A stretch of DNA of 64,000 nt from Paracoccus gahaiensis. GTDB lineage: Bacteria; Pseudomonadota; Alphaproteobacteria; Rhodobacterales; Rhodobacteraceae. Below, one piece after another: positions 45,025-53,948 of the stretch. The translations under genes were made by a program, and so were the position numbers. Where the stretch lies: NCBI RefSeq assembly GCF_005048225.1, contig NZ_SUNI01000009.1, forward strand, positions 1 through 64,000, written 5' to 3'. The notes under the pieces are model-generated. The model did no database searches. It saw nothing but the letters and a program-made list of their open reading frames with translations, and was not told the origin of the DNA. Position 1 is the first letter of the stretch; each line of letters opens with the position of its first letter.

Positions 45025-46308
45025 ATGACGGTGATGGATCGACTGAACGCGTCGCTTGAAAAGTGGCTGCCCGAGCAACGGCTTTTCCTTCGGTCCGATG
45101 ACACCACGCGCTTTGTCCGCCTGCGCCCCCTCACCCAGGCCGTGGGCATCAGCGGCATCACCCTGGTCTTCGGCTGGACGCTGGTCGCCAGCTCGGTCCT
45201 GGTGATCGACGCGGTGGGCTCCGGCCAGTCCCGCGACCAGATCCAGCGCAGCCAGGCCGCCTTCGAGGAACGGCTGGAGCAGCTGCAGGTCGAACGCGAC
45301 GCCCGCGCCGCCGAGGCACTGGCCGCGCAGTCCCGCTTTGCCGTCGCGCTGGAGCAGGTGTCGCAGATGCAGACCCAGCTTCTGTCCTCCGAGGAAAGCC
45401 GCCGCGAGATGGAGACGGGCCTGGCCGCCGTCCAGTCCACCCTGCGCGACACGCTGGCCGAGCGCGACCCCGCCGCGACCGGTCCCGACCTTGCCGCAGC
45501 CCCCGACCGGGCCGAGGAATTCTCGGTCGCGCTCGACATCCTGTCGGGCGAACTGCGCAGCGCCGCCGACCAGCGCGTCGAGGCCGAGCATGACGCCGAA
45601 TCCGCCCGCCTCACCGCGCAGGAGCTGACCGTCGAGCGCGACCAGATCCTGGCCCGCAACGACGAGATCCTGACCCAGCTGGAGGATGCCGTGACCGTCT
45701 CGGTCGCGCCTCTGGACGACGTCTTCCGCAGCGTCGGCATGAACCCCGACGACGTGCTGCGCACCATCCGCAGCGGCTATTCCGGCCAGGGCGGCCCGCT
45801 GACCCCGATGTCCTATTCGACCCGGGGCAATGCCGCGCTGAGCGAGGGCGAGACCAAGGCCCGCCAGATCATCGTGACGCTGGACCAGATGAACACCTAT
45901 CGCATCGCCATCGAGAAGCTGCCGCTGGCCATGCCTGTCACGCAGAACTTCCGCTATACCTCGGGCTTCGGGCGCCGGTGGGGCCGGATGCATCAGGGCA
46001 TCGACATGGCCGGTCCCGTGGGCACGCCGATCCACACCACGGGCGACGGCGTCGTGACCTTCGCGGGCCGCAGCGGCGCCTATGGCAACCTGATCAAGAT
46101 CAGCCACGAACTGGGCACCGAGACCCGCTATGCCCACCTGAACCGCATCCATGTGAAAGTTGGCGATCGGGTGTCGCAAGGAGAGCGGATCGGTGATATG
46201 GGGAATACTGGGCGTTCGACCGGGCCGCACCTGCATTACGAGGTGCGCATGAACGGTCGGGCCGTGGACCCGATGAGCTTCATCAAGGCAGCAGACAATG
46301 TTCAGTAA
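45025..46308 (+). CDS. M23 (LytM) peptidase with membrane anchor and coiled coil
   Basis: This protein of about 427 residues has a membrane helix (GISGITLVFGWTLVASSVLV), a periplasmic coiled coil of about 180 residues, and a C-terminal LytM domain with the zinc ligands in GRMHQGIDMAGPVG and HLHYEVRMNGR. It cuts peptide cross-links of peptidoglycan. ATG 45025 or ATG 45034 may be the start; neither has a strong ribosome site, and longer frames upstream lack family character. The gene overlaps the bactofilin gene by 11 bases. Confidence 0.88.
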   Translation: MTVMDRLNASLEKWLPEQRLFLRSDDTTRFVRLRPLTQAVGISGITLVFGWTLVASSVLVIDAVGSGQSRDQIQRSQAAFEERLEQLQVERDARAAEALAAQSRFAVALEQVSQMQTQLLSSEESRREMETGLAAVQSTLRDTLAERDPAATGPDLAAAPDRAEEFSVALDILSGELRSAADQRVEAEHDAESARLTAQELTVERDQILARNDEILTQLEDAVTVSVAPLDDVFRSVGMNPDDVLRTIRSGYSGQGGPLTPMSYSTRGNAALSEGETKARQIIVTLDQMNTYRIAIEKLPLAMPVTQNFRYTSGFGRRWGRMHQGIDMAGPVGTPIHTTGDGVVTFAGRSGAYGNLIKISHELGTETRYAHLNRIHVKVGDRVSQGERIGDMGNTGRSTGPHLHYEVRMNGRAVDPMSFIKAADNVQ

Positions 46309-46795
46309 GACCCGCGTGACCGAGACCCGCCCTCCCCAGACCCCCGCCGCACCGGCAGGCGCCGAGGTTCCCTCGCCGGAACCCGATCGTGGCGCCGAGA
46401 TGCAGCCGACCGCAGCCGTCGCGCCCCGCGCGCGCGTCTCGCCCTCGGTCCTGTCCCCCGACCTGACGGTCACGGGCAACATCCAGACCCAGGGCGACAT
46501 CACCATCGAGGGCACGGTGGAAGGCGACATCCGCGCCCGGCAGCTGACCATCGGAGAGACCGCCACCATCAAGGGCGAGATCGTTGGCGACGACGTGATC
46601 GTGCATGGCCGCGTCGTGGGCCGCGTGCGCGGCCTCAAGGTCCGCCTGTCCGCCTCGGCCCGGGTCGAGGGCGACATCATCCACAAGACCATCGCCATCG
46701 AATCGGGCGCCCATTTCGAGGGTTCGGTCCAGCGTCAGGAAGACCCGCTCAGCAATGGCGGCACCAAGAAGCTGGCGCCGCCGATCGGCGACTGA
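46298..46795 (+). CDS. Bactofilin
   Basis: This 165-residue bactofilin has a Pro-rich disordered N-terminus (about 50 residues), the beta-helix core with repeating GDITIEGTVEGDIRARQLTIG and GEIVGDDVIVHGRVVGRVRG turns, and a short polar tail. Bactofilins form stable non-polar filaments at the inner membrane and position cell wall enzymes. The overlap with the M23 gene suggests that peptidase is its client. Confidence 0.92.
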   Translation: MFSKTRVTETRPPQTPAAPAGAEVPSPEPDRGAEMQPTAAVAPRARVSPSVLSPDLTVTGNIQTQGDITIEGTVEGDIRARQLTIGETATIKGEIVGDDVIVHGRVVGRVRGLKVRLSASARVEGDIIHKTIAIESGAHFEGSVQRQEDPLSNGGTKKLAPPIGD

Positions 46796-46819
46796 CCGCC
46801 CTGCCCTTGCGCTGAAGCA

Positions 46820-46842
46820 GGTCCGCCCCGGCGGGCCTTTTT
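46820..46842 (+). terminator. Terminator of the M23-bactofilin operon
   Basis: GGTCCGC (46820-46826) pairs with GCGGGCC (46831-46837) through a CCCG loop with one T-G pair, followed by five T. Confidence 0.85.
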
Positions 46843-46852
46843 CATGCGCGCT

Positions 46853-47344
46853 TCAGCCGTAGCTGCGGCGCAGCGCCTCGGCGATGGGGGGGGTCACGAA
46901 TTTCGACACGTCGCCGCCAAGCCGCGCGATCTCCTTGACCAGCTTCGATGCGATGGCCTGCCGCCGCGCATCGGCCATCAGGAAGACCGTCTCGATGCTG
47001 CTGTCCAGCGCCCGGTTCATGCCGACCATCTGGAACTCGTATTCAAAATCCGCCACCGCCCGCAGTCCGCGCACGATGATGCTGGCGCCGACATCGCGGG
47101 CGCAATCGATCAGCAGGTTCTCGAACGGGTGGACGACGATCTCGCCGCCGGTCGTGGCGATGATGGCGTCGCATTCGGCCTGCACCATCGCCACGCGGGC
47201 CTCCAGGTCGAACAGCGGACCCTTGTCGCGGTTGATCGCCACGCCGATGACCAACCGGTCGACCAGCGCCATGGCACGCTGGATGATGTCGATATGGCCA
47301 AGCGTGATCGGATCGAACGTGCCGGGATAAAGGCCGATGCGCAT
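46853..47344 (-). CDS. coaD: Phosphopantetheine adenylyltransferase
   Basis: This 163-residue enzyme has the nucleotidyltransferase opening MRIGLYPGTFDPITLGHIDI (T/HxGH motif) and the C-terminal EFQMVGMNRALDSSIETVFL plus VKEIARLGGDVSKFV. It adds AMP to 4'-phosphopantetheine, the fourth step of CoA synthesis. It converges on the bactofilin gene across a terminator. Confidence 0.96.
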   Translation of the reverse strand: MRIGLYPGTFDPITLGHIDIIQRAMALVDRLVIGVAINRDKGPLFDLEARVAMVQAECDAIIATTGGEIVVHPFENLLIDCARDVGASIIVRGLRAVADFEYEFQMVGMNRALDSSIETVFLMADARRQAIASKLVKEIARLGGDVSKFVTPPIAEALRRSYG

Positions 47345-47435
47345 GAAGATCGCGTCCTTGGATCAGGGTCCTGTTCCCACAGGCAAAGCGCATTTCCGTC
47401 GCGATTGCAAGGATGTGACCGTCTGCGACCCGGCG

Positions 47436-47897
47436 TCACGCGCCCATGATCATGCCCGTCAGCGCCTCGCGCTCGGCCGCCAGCTCCTTCAGGCGCCCGC
47501 TGACCGCATCCCCGATCGAGATCACGCCCAGCATGTCGCCCTGCTCGTCCACCACCGGCATGTGGCGGAAGCGGCCTTGGGTCATCCGCTCCAGGATGGT
47601 CAGAGCATCCTCGCCGGTGGTGCAGGTCTGCACTTGGGTCGTCATCACGCCGCTGATGGGCGTGGACAGCACCTCGACGCCGTGCTTGCCCAGCTGCCGC
47701 ACGATGTCACGCTCGGACAGGATGCCGTCGGGACGTCGCCCGTCCTGCGACACGACGACCGCACCGATGCGTTTTTCGGCCAGGATGCGGGCGGCCTCGC
47801 CTAGGGTGGTGTCCGGGGTGATCGTCACGATCGTCCCGGCGTCGATCCACGGCTTGGCGGTATCCGATTTCATCGACAACAGATGCTTGACCAGCAT
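47436..47897 (-). CDS. CBS-domain protein
   Basis: This 153-residue protein is made of two CBS domains: TIVTITPDTTLGEAARILAEK with GAVVVS and GILSERDIVRQL, then MTTQVQTCTTGEDALTILER with RHMPVVDEQGDMLGVISIGD. CBS pairs bind adenine nucleotides and usually regulate partners; none is fused here. ATG 47897 has AAGGGG upstream. It follows the LysR gene at 47951 on the same strand, with about 53 bases between. Confidence 0.9.
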   Translation of the reverse strand: MLVKHLLSMKSDTAKPWIDAGTIVTITPDTTLGEAARILAEKRIGAVVVSQDGRRPDGILSERDIVRQLGKHGVEVLSTPISGVMTTQVQTCTTGEDALTILERMTQGRFRHMPVVDEQGDMLGVISIGDAVSGRLKELAAEREALTGMIMGA

Positions 47898-47950
47898 GAT
47901 GGGCCCCTTCGGCTTGGTTCCTAACATCATTTTCGCCGAATCGCCCGGCG

Positions 47951-48862
47951 TCAAGTCCCACCTACGGGGCACGGCGCCAGCAACCCCTCCAGCCGCAGCA
48001 CTTCTGCCCGGATGCCCTGCGCCAGCGCATCGGCCAGCAGGCTGAGGCGGCGCGAGGCCCGGTCGTCGGCATGTCGGATCAGCCAGAAGCTGCGCCGCAG
48101 CGCGATGCGGTCGGTCAGGATCCGCTGCAGCCCCGGCGCGAAAGGCACGGCGAAGTCATGCACGATCCCCAATCCCGCCCCCGCCCGCACCGCCTGCATC
48201 TGCACCGCCACGGAATTCGAGCTGATCTGCGCCACCTCCATCCCCGTCGCGGACAGATAGTCCAGCTCGCGGTCGAAGATCATGTCGGGGATATAGCTGA
48301 TCATCCGGTGCCCCTTCAGGTCGGCCAGATCGCGCAGCGGCGGATGGCGGGCCAGATAGTCCCGATGCCCCGCCAGGTGCAGCTGATAGTCGACCAGCCG
48401 CTGCACCAGCAGCCGCCCCGTATCGGGCGGCGAGACGGCGATGGCCATGTCGGCCTCGCGCCGCGTCAGGTTCACCACCCGCGGCAGGGCGACGATCTGC
48501 ACCTCCAGCCCCGGGTGGGCGTCGCACAGATCGCGCGCCACCTGCGGCAGCAGATAGTTCGCGCAGCCGTCCGGCGCCCCGATGCGCAGTTGCCCGGTGA
48601 TCCCCGCCTCGGCCCGCACCGCCTCGGACGCGGCGGTCGCGGCCAGTTCGGCGGCCTCGGACGGGGCCACCAGCCGCGCCCCCTCGGCGGTCAGCGCATA
48701 GCCCTGCGGCGTCTTCAGGAACAGCGCCGCCCCCACCGCCGCCTCCAGCCGCGCGATGCGCCGCCCCACGGTCGAGGCGTCCATCGCCAGCCGCCGCCCC
48801 GCCCCCGACAGGCTTTCTGTCCGCGCCACCGCCAGAAAGATGCGCAGGTCGTCCCAGTCCAT
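47951..48862 (-). CDS. LysR-family transcriptional regulator
   Basis: This 303-residue regulator opens with a LysR winged helix (DWDDLRIFLAVARTESLSGAGRRLAMDASTVGRRIARLEAAVG) and continues with the substrate-binding domain (GQLRIGAPDGCANYLLPQVA). It is divergent from mmsA, with 100 bases between the starts, where TTTGCA-N4-TGCAAA provides a symmetric site. It most likely controls mmsA in response to a branched-chain or propionate intermediate. Confidence 0.9.
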   Translation of the reverse strand: MDWDDLRIFLAVARTESLSGAGRRLAMDASTVGRRIARLEAAVGAALFLKTPQGYALTAEGARLVAPSEAAELAATAASEAVRAEAGITGQLRIGAPDGCANYLLPQVARDLCDAHPGLEVQIVALPRVVNLTRREADMAIAVSPPDTGRLLVQRLVDYQLHLAGHRDYLARHPPLRDLADLKGHRMISYIPDMIFDRELDYLSATGMEVAQISSNSVAVQMQAVRAGAGLGIVHDFAVPFAPGLQRILTDRIALRRSFWLIRHADDRASRRLSLLADALAQGIRAEVLRLEGLLAPCPVGGT

Positions 48863-48871
48863 CGCGCCCCC

Positions 48872-48887
48872 TTTGCAGAACTGCAAA
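48872..48887. promoter_or_regulatory. TTTGCA-N4-TGCAAA palindrome between the LysR gene and mmsA
   Basis: TTTGCA (48872-48877) and TGCAAA (48882-48887) are perfect inverted copies separated by GAAC. The spacing fits a LysR T-N-A box; the half-site also equals the ScfR TTTGCAAA motif. Confidence 0.6.
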
Positions 48888-48962
48888 ACCCTTTTGCCAC
48901 CATTCCCCTTTGCACGGCATTTCCGCAAGGCTAGGGTTCGACCAAACCTACAGGAGGATGCC

Positions 48963-50462
48963 ATGCGAGAGATACATCACTGGATCGACGGTCAGGAGTA
49001 CACAGGAACGTCGGGCCGCTTCGCCGATGTCTTCAACCCCGCGACCGGCGAGGTGCAGGCCCGCCTGTCGCTGGCCACCAAGGCCGAGCTGGACCACGCC
49101 GTGGCGCAGGCCGCCAAGGCCCAGGTCGCATGGGGCGCCACCAACCCGCAGCGCCGCGCCCGGGTGATGATGGCCTTCGTGGGCCTGATCAACCGCGACA
49201 TGGACAAGATGGCCGAGATGCTGTCCTCGGAACATGGCAAGACCTTCGCGGATGCCAAGGGCGACATCCAGCGCGGGCTGGAGGTGATCGAGTTCTGCAT
49301 CGGCGCCCCCCACCTCTTGAAGGGCGACTTCACCGACAGCGCCGGCCCCGGCATCGACATGTATTCCATGCGCCAGCCGCTTGGCGTGGTGGCGGGCATC
49401 ACGCCCTTCAACTTCCCCGCCATGATCCCGCTGTGGAAGATGGGCCCGGCGCTCGCCTGCGGCAATGCGATGATCCTGAAGCCCTCCGAGCGCGACCCCT
49501 CGGTACCCCTGATGCTGGCACGCCTGCTGCAAGAGGCGGGCCTGCCCGACGGTGTGCTGCAGGTGGTGAATGGCGACAAGGACAGCGTCGACGCGATCCT
49601 CGACAACGAGACGGTGCAGGCGGTGGGCTTCGTGGGCTCGACCCCGATCGCGCAATACATCTACGAACGCGCCGCCCAGAACGGCAAGCGCGCGCAATGC
49701 TTCGGCGGCGCCAAGAACCACATGATCATCATGCCCGATGCCGATCTGGACCAGGCGGCGGATGCGCTGATCGGGGCGGGCTACGGGGCGGCGGGCGAAC
49801 GCTGCATGGCGATTTCGGTCGCTGTGCCGGTGGGCGAGGCCACCGCCGACGCGCTGATCGAGAAGCTGATCCCGCGCATCGAGAAGCTGAAGGTCGGTCC
49901 CTGGACCGCCGGCGCCGACATCGACTACGGCCCGGTCGTGACCAAGGCCGCCAAGGAGAACATCCTGCGCCTCGTGCAGACCGGCATCGACCAGGGCGCC
50001 GAGCTGGTCGTCGACGGCCGCGACTTCAACCTGCAGGGCTACGAGAACGGCTTCTTCGTGGGGCCCCATCTCTTCGACCGCGTGACGCCCGACATGGACA
50101 TCTACCGGACCGAGATCTTCGGCCCCGTCCTGACCACCGTCCGCGCCGCCAGCTACGAAGAGGCGATCGGCCTGGCCATGGACCACGAATACGGCAATGG
50201 CACGGCCATCTACACCCGCGACGGCGACACCGCGCGCGACTTCGCCAGCCGCATCAACATCGGCATGGTCGGCATCAACGTCCCCATCCCGGTGCCTTTG
50301 GCCTATCACACCTTCGGCGGCTGGAAGAAATCCGGCTTCGGCGACCTGAACCAGCACGGCCCGGACGCGTTCCGCTTCTACACGCGCACCAAGACCGTGA
50401 CCGCGCGCTGGCCCTCGGGGATCAAGGAAGGCGGAGAGTTCAACTTCAAGGCGATGGACTGA
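48963..50462 (+). CDS. mmsA: Methylmalonate-semialdehyde dehydrogenase (CoA-acylating)
   Basis: This 499-residue aldehyde dehydrogenase of the MMSDH group has HHWIDGQEY at the start, ITPFNFPAMIPLWKMGPALACG for cofactor binding, VGFVGSTPIAQYIYERA, and the catalytic Cys in GYGAAGERCMAISVA. It turns methylmalonate semialdehyde into propionyl-CoA, the last step of valine degradation. GGAGG before ATG 48963. It is preceded by a candidate regulatory palindrome. Confidence 0.95.
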   Translation: MREIHHWIDGQEYTGTSGRFADVFNPATGEVQARLSLATKAELDHAVAQAAKAQVAWGATNPQRRARVMMAFVGLINRDMDKMAEMLSSEHGKTFADAKGDIQRGLEVIEFCIGAPHLLKGDFTDSAGPGIDMYSMRQPLGVVAGITPFNFPAMIPLWKMGPALACGNAMILKPSERDPSVPLMLARLLQEAGLPDGVLQVVNGDKDSVDAILDNETVQAVGFVGSTPIAQYIYERAAQNGKRAQCFGGAKNHMIIMPDADLDQAADALIGAGYGAAGERCMAISVAVPVGEATADALIEKLIPRIEKLKVGPWTAGADIDYGPVVTKAAKENILRLVQTGIDQGAELVVDGRDFNLQGYENGFFVGPHLFDRVTPDMDIYRTEIFGPVLTTVRAASYEEAIGLAMDHEYGNGTAIYTRDGDTARDFASRINIGMVGINVPIPVPLAYHTFGGWKKSGFGDLNQHGPDAFRFYTRTKTVTARWPSGIKEGGEFNFKAMD

Positions 50463-50463
50463 T

Positions 50464-50535
50464 CCTTCTTCTTTGACCAAATACCCCGCAGGGGTCCGGG
50501 GGGCGCGCAAGCCCCCCGGCGCTCGCGGGACGCAA
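50464..50535. repeat. Dispersed intergenic repeat, copy D
   Basis: TTCTTCTTTGACCAAATACCCC, then a GGGGGGCGCGCAAGCCCCCC palindrome, then GCTCGCGGGACGCAAAG. The order and right end match copies A to C, with changes in the palindrome loop. It follows the mmsA stop by two bases. Confidence 0.7.
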
Positions 50536-50582
50536 AGCCCCCAAGGCCCGCGCCGACCACGGCCCCACCGACAGGGCCCCGA

Positions 50583-51713
50583 ATGACACAAGACCCCGAC
50601 TTCACCCTCGGCATCGAGGAAGAATACCTGCTCGTCGATGCCACGACCTTCCAGCTGGCCGCCGCCCCGCCCGCGCTGATGGCGGCGCTAGCCGACGATC
50701 TGGGCGATCAGGTCAGCCCGGAATTCCTGCGCTGCCAGATCGAGATCGGCACCCCCGTCGCCCCCGACATCCGCCAGGCGGGCGACCTGCTGCGCCATCT
50801 GCGCGCGACGGTCGCCACCCGTGCGGCCGAGCACGGCCTGGCGCCGATCTCGGCCTCGTGCCACCCCTTCGCCGACTGGCGCCAGCAGGACCATACCGAC
50901 AAGGACCGCTACAACCAGCTCTCGCGCGACATGGGCGGGGTCGCGCGGCGCATGCTGATCTGCGGGATGCATGTCCATGTGGGCATTCCCGATCCGGCGC
51001 AGCGGATCGACCTGATGGGGCAGATGGCCTATTTCCTGCCGCATCTGCTGGCGCTGTCGGCCTCCAGCCCCTTCTGGATGGGGCAGGACACGGGACTGGC
51101 CTCCTACCGCACCACGGTCTTCGGCGACATGCCCCGCACCGGTCTGCCCCCGGCCTTCGGCTCCTGGGCCGAATTCGAACGCTCGGTCAGCGTCCTGACC
51201 GATCTGGGCATCCTCGAGGACAGCTCCAAGATCTGGTGGGACCTGCGCCCCTCGTCGAAATACCCCACGCTGGAGACCCGCATCTGCGACGCCTGCCCGC
51301 ATGTCGCGGATGCGCTGACGCTGGCGGCGCTGATCCAGGCGACCCTGCGCATGCTCTGGCGCCTGTCGCGCAGGAACCAGCGCTGGCGGCAATACGAGCC
51401 CTTCCTCTTGAACGAGAACCGCTGGCGCGCCGCCCGCTACGGCACGACCGAGGGGCTGATCGATTTCGGCGCCGGGGCCATCCTGCCCTTCGACCGCATC
51501 GCCGAGGACTGGCTGGAGCTGATCGCCGAGGATGCCGATGCGCTGGACAGCCAGCCCTTCGTCGCGCGGCTGCGCGGGATGGTGGCGGGCGGCACCTCGG
51601 CGCAGGCGCAGCGCGAGGTGGCCGCCCGCGCCCGCGCCGTCGGGGCCAGCGAGGACGAGGCGCTGCAGGCCGTCGCCCGCCACCTGACCGAGGCGTTCCG
51701 CCGCGACCTGTGA
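50583..51713 (+). CDS. YbdK-type carboxylate-amine ligase (GCS2 family)
   Basis: This 376-residue protein matches the GCS2/YbdK family: [20 protein letters not shown] at the N-terminus (metal/ATP acidic residues), [28 protein letters not shown], and [20 protein letters not shown]. Relatives have weak glutamate-cysteine ligase activity; the true substrate is unknown. It sits between mmsA and the acyl-CoA dehydrogenase but is not an obvious valine step. Confidence 0.88.
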   Translation: MTQDPDFTLGIEEEYLLVDATTFQLAAAPPALMAALADDLGDQVSPEFLRCQIEIGTPVAPDIRQAGDLLRHLRATVATRAAEHGLAPISASCHPFADWRQQDHTDKDRYNQLSRDMGGVARRMLICGMHVHVGIPDPAQRIDLMGQMAYFLPHLLALSASSPFWMGQDTGLASYRTTVFGDMPRTGLPPAFGSWAEFERSVSVLTDLGILEDSSKIWWDLRPSSKYPTLETRICDACPHVADALTLAALIQATLRMLWRLSRRNQRWRQYEPFLLNENRWRAARYGTTEGLIDFGAGAILPFDRIAEDWLELIAEDADALDSQPFVARLRGMVAGGTSAQAQREVAARARAVGASEDEALQAVARHLTEAFRRDL

Positions 51714-51791
51714 CATGCGGGGTTGCAACAATCCTGCAACATCTGCCACCTAGACACTGATCAATTCACGGCCGCCGGGGAGGGAGACCGC

Positions 51792-52937
51792 ATGGATTTC
51801 GCAATGACCGAGGAACAGCAGGCCATCTTCGACATGGCCCGCGACTTCGGCCAGACACGCATCGCACAGCATGCGCAGGACTGGGAACGGCAAGGCACCA
51901 TCCCGCGCGACCTGTGGCCCGACGTGGCGGCCCTGGGTCTGGGCGGCATCTTCGTCTCCGAGGAACATGGCGGCGCGGGCCTGTCGCGGCTGGACGGGAC
52001 GCTGATCTTCGAGGCGCTGGCGATGGCATGCCCCTCGGTCGCCTCGTTCCTGTCGATCCACAACATGTGCGGCGGCATGATCGACCGCTTCGGATCGCCC
52101 GAGGACCGGCAGGCCTGGCTGCCCGGCCTCTGCGCGATGACGACGGTGTTCAGCTATTGCCTGACCGAACCCGGCAGCGGCTCGGACGCGGCGGCGCTGC
52201 GCACGCGGGCCGACCGGACGGACGAGGGCTGGCGCATCAACGGCACCAAGGCCTTCATCTCGGGCGGCGGCTATTCGGATGCCTATGTCACCATGCTGCG
52301 CACCGGCGCCGAGGGGCCGCGCGGGATCAGCACGGTGATCGTGCCCGCCGATGCCCCTGGCCTGTCCTTCGGCGCGCCCGAGGACAAGATGGGCTGGCGC
52401 GCCCAGCCCACGACGCAGGTGCAGTTCGACGATTGCACCGTCCCCGCCGCCAACCTGCTGGGCGACGAGGGCCGGGGCTTCGCCTATGCGATGGCGGGCC
52501 TCGATGGCGGGCGCCTGAACATCGCCGCCGCCGCCTTGGGGGGCGCGCAGGCGGCGCTGGACGCGACACTGCGCTACATGGGCGACCGGCAGGCCTTCGG
52601 GCAGTCCCTGGACCGCTTCCAGGCCCTGCAGTTCCGCCTGGCCGAGATGGAGACCGCCCTGCAGTCCAGCCGCATCTTCCTGCGTCAGGCCGCGTGGAAG
52701 CTGGATCAGGGCGCGCCCGACGCCTCGAAATTCTGCGCCATGGCCAAGCTGCAGGTCACCGACCGCGCCTTCGAGGTGGCCAATCAGTGCCTGCAGCTGC
52801 ATGGTGGCTATGGCTATCTGGCCGATTACGGGATCGAGAAGATCGTGCGCGACCTGCGCGTCCATCAGATCCTGGAGGGCACGAACGAGATCATGCGCCT
52901 GATCATCAGCCGCGCCATGATCGCCGAACGGGGGTAA
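51792..52937 (+). CDS. Acyl-CoA dehydrogenase, likely isobutyryl-CoA dehydrogenase
   Basis: This 381-residue FAD enzyme has YCLTEPGSGSDAAALRTRA and KAFISGGG for flavin and substrate binding, the helix SLDRFQALQFRLAEMET, and the C-terminal LHGGYGYLADYGIEKIVRDL and QILEGTNEIMRLIISR with the catalytic Glu. Context (3-hydroxyisobutyryl-CoA hydrolase and MmsB downstream) points to isobutyryl-CoA of the valine path. GGAGGGAG precedes ATG 51792. Confidence 0.92.
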   Translation: MDFAMTEEQQAIFDMARDFGQTRIAQHAQDWERQGTIPRDLWPDVAALGLGGIFVSEEHGGAGLSRLDGTLIFEALAMACPSVASFLSIHNMCGGMIDRFGSPEDRQAWLPGLCAMTTVFSYCLTEPGSGSDAAALRTRADRTDEGWRINGTKAFISGGGYSDAYVTMLRTGAEGPRGISTVIVPADAPGLSFGAPEDKMGWRAQPTTQVQFDDCTVPAANLLGDEGRGFAYAMAGLDGGRLNIAAAALGGAQAALDATLRYMGDRQAFGQSLDRFQALQFRLAEMETALQSSRIFLRQAAWKLDQGAPDASKFCAMAKLQVTDRAFEVANQCLQLHGGYGYLADYGIEKIVRDLRVHQILEGTNEIMRLIISRAMIAERG

Positions 52938-52940
52938 GGC

Positions 52941-53948
52941 ATGGCTGATCTGGACATCCGCATCGCGGGCCGCGCGGGGCGCATCACCCTGACCCGAGAG
53001 CGGGCGCTGAATGCGCTGACCCATGACATGGCGCGGGCCCTTCATCAGGCGCTGGACGGCTGGCGCGACGATCCGGCCGTGGCGCTGGTAGTCATCGACG
53101 CGGCGGGCGAGCGGGCCTTCTGCGCGGGCGGGGACATCGCGGCGGTCTATCACGCGGGCGTGGCGGGCGATCATCAGCGGGGCCGCGCCTTCTTTTGCGA
53201 CGAATACCGCATGAATGCCGCCATCGCGACCTTCCCCAAGCCGGTGGTGGCCCTCATGCAGGGCTTCGTCATGGGCGGGGGCGTGGGCATCGGCGGCCAT
53301 GCCAGCCACCGGATCGTCGGCGACACGACCCGCATCGCCATGCCCGAAAGCGGCATCGGCCTGATTCCCGACGTGGGCGGCAGCTGGCTGCTGGGCCGCG
53401 CCCCGGGCCGGATCGGCGAATACCTGGCGCTGACCGGGGCGCGGATGGGACCGGGCGATGCGATCCATGCGGGCTTTGCCGACCTGTATCTGCCCGAGGC
53501 CGATTGGCCCGACCTGATCGCCGGGCTGGAGCGGGACGGCGACCTCTCCGCCCTGACCGGCAAGCCCGTGCCGGAGGCCGCGCTGGACCGGCGCGACCTG
53601 TCCGCCTTCGGCGGGCGGCACCTGCCCGACATCGTCGCCGCGCTGGAGGCGGCAGGCGACGACGAGCCGCTGGCCGCGCTGCGCCGGAACTCTCCGCTGT
53701 CGATGGCGGCGGGGCTGGCGCTGGTGCGGGCGGCGCGCGCCGACGAGCGGATGCAGCAGGCGCTGACCCGCGAATACCGTTTCACTGCCCGCGCCACCGC
53801 CGAAAGCGACTTTCTGGAGGGCGTGCGCGCGCAACTGATCGACAAGGACCGCAGCCCGCGCTGGACGGCCCGGTCGGACGAGGAGATGGTGCGCGCCCTG
53901 CTGGCGCCGCTGGATCAGGACGAATTGCTGTGGGAGGACGCGGAATGA
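52941..53948 (+). CDS. 3-hydroxyisobutyryl-CoA hydrolase (enoyl-CoA hydratase/isomerase family)
   Basis: This 335-residue crotonase-fold protein has RAFCAGGDIAAVYHAG (oxyanion loop), ALMQGFVMGGGVGIGGHASH and the glutamate/aspartate pair in AMPESGIGLIPDVGGSWLL, the pattern of 3-hydroxyisobutyryl-CoA hydrolase rather than a hydratase. It frees 3-hydroxyisobutyrate for MmsB. It begins three bases after the dehydrogenase stop and overlaps mmsB. Confidence 0.9.
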   Translation: MADLDIRIAGRAGRITLTRERALNALTHDMARALHQALDGWRDDPAVALVVIDAAGERAFCAGGDIAAVYHAGVAGDHQRGRAFFCDEYRMNAAIATFPKPVVALMQGFVMGGGVGIGGHASHRIVGDTTRIAMPESGIGLIPDVGGSWLLGRAPGRIGEYLALTGARMGPGDAIHAGFADLYLPEADWPDLIAGLERDGDLSALTGKPVPEAALDRRDLSAFGGRHLPDIVAALEAAGDDEPLAALRRNSPLSMAAGLALVRAARADERMQQALTREYRFTARATAESDFLEGVRAQLIDKDRSPRWTARSDEEMVRALLAPLDQDELLWEDAE

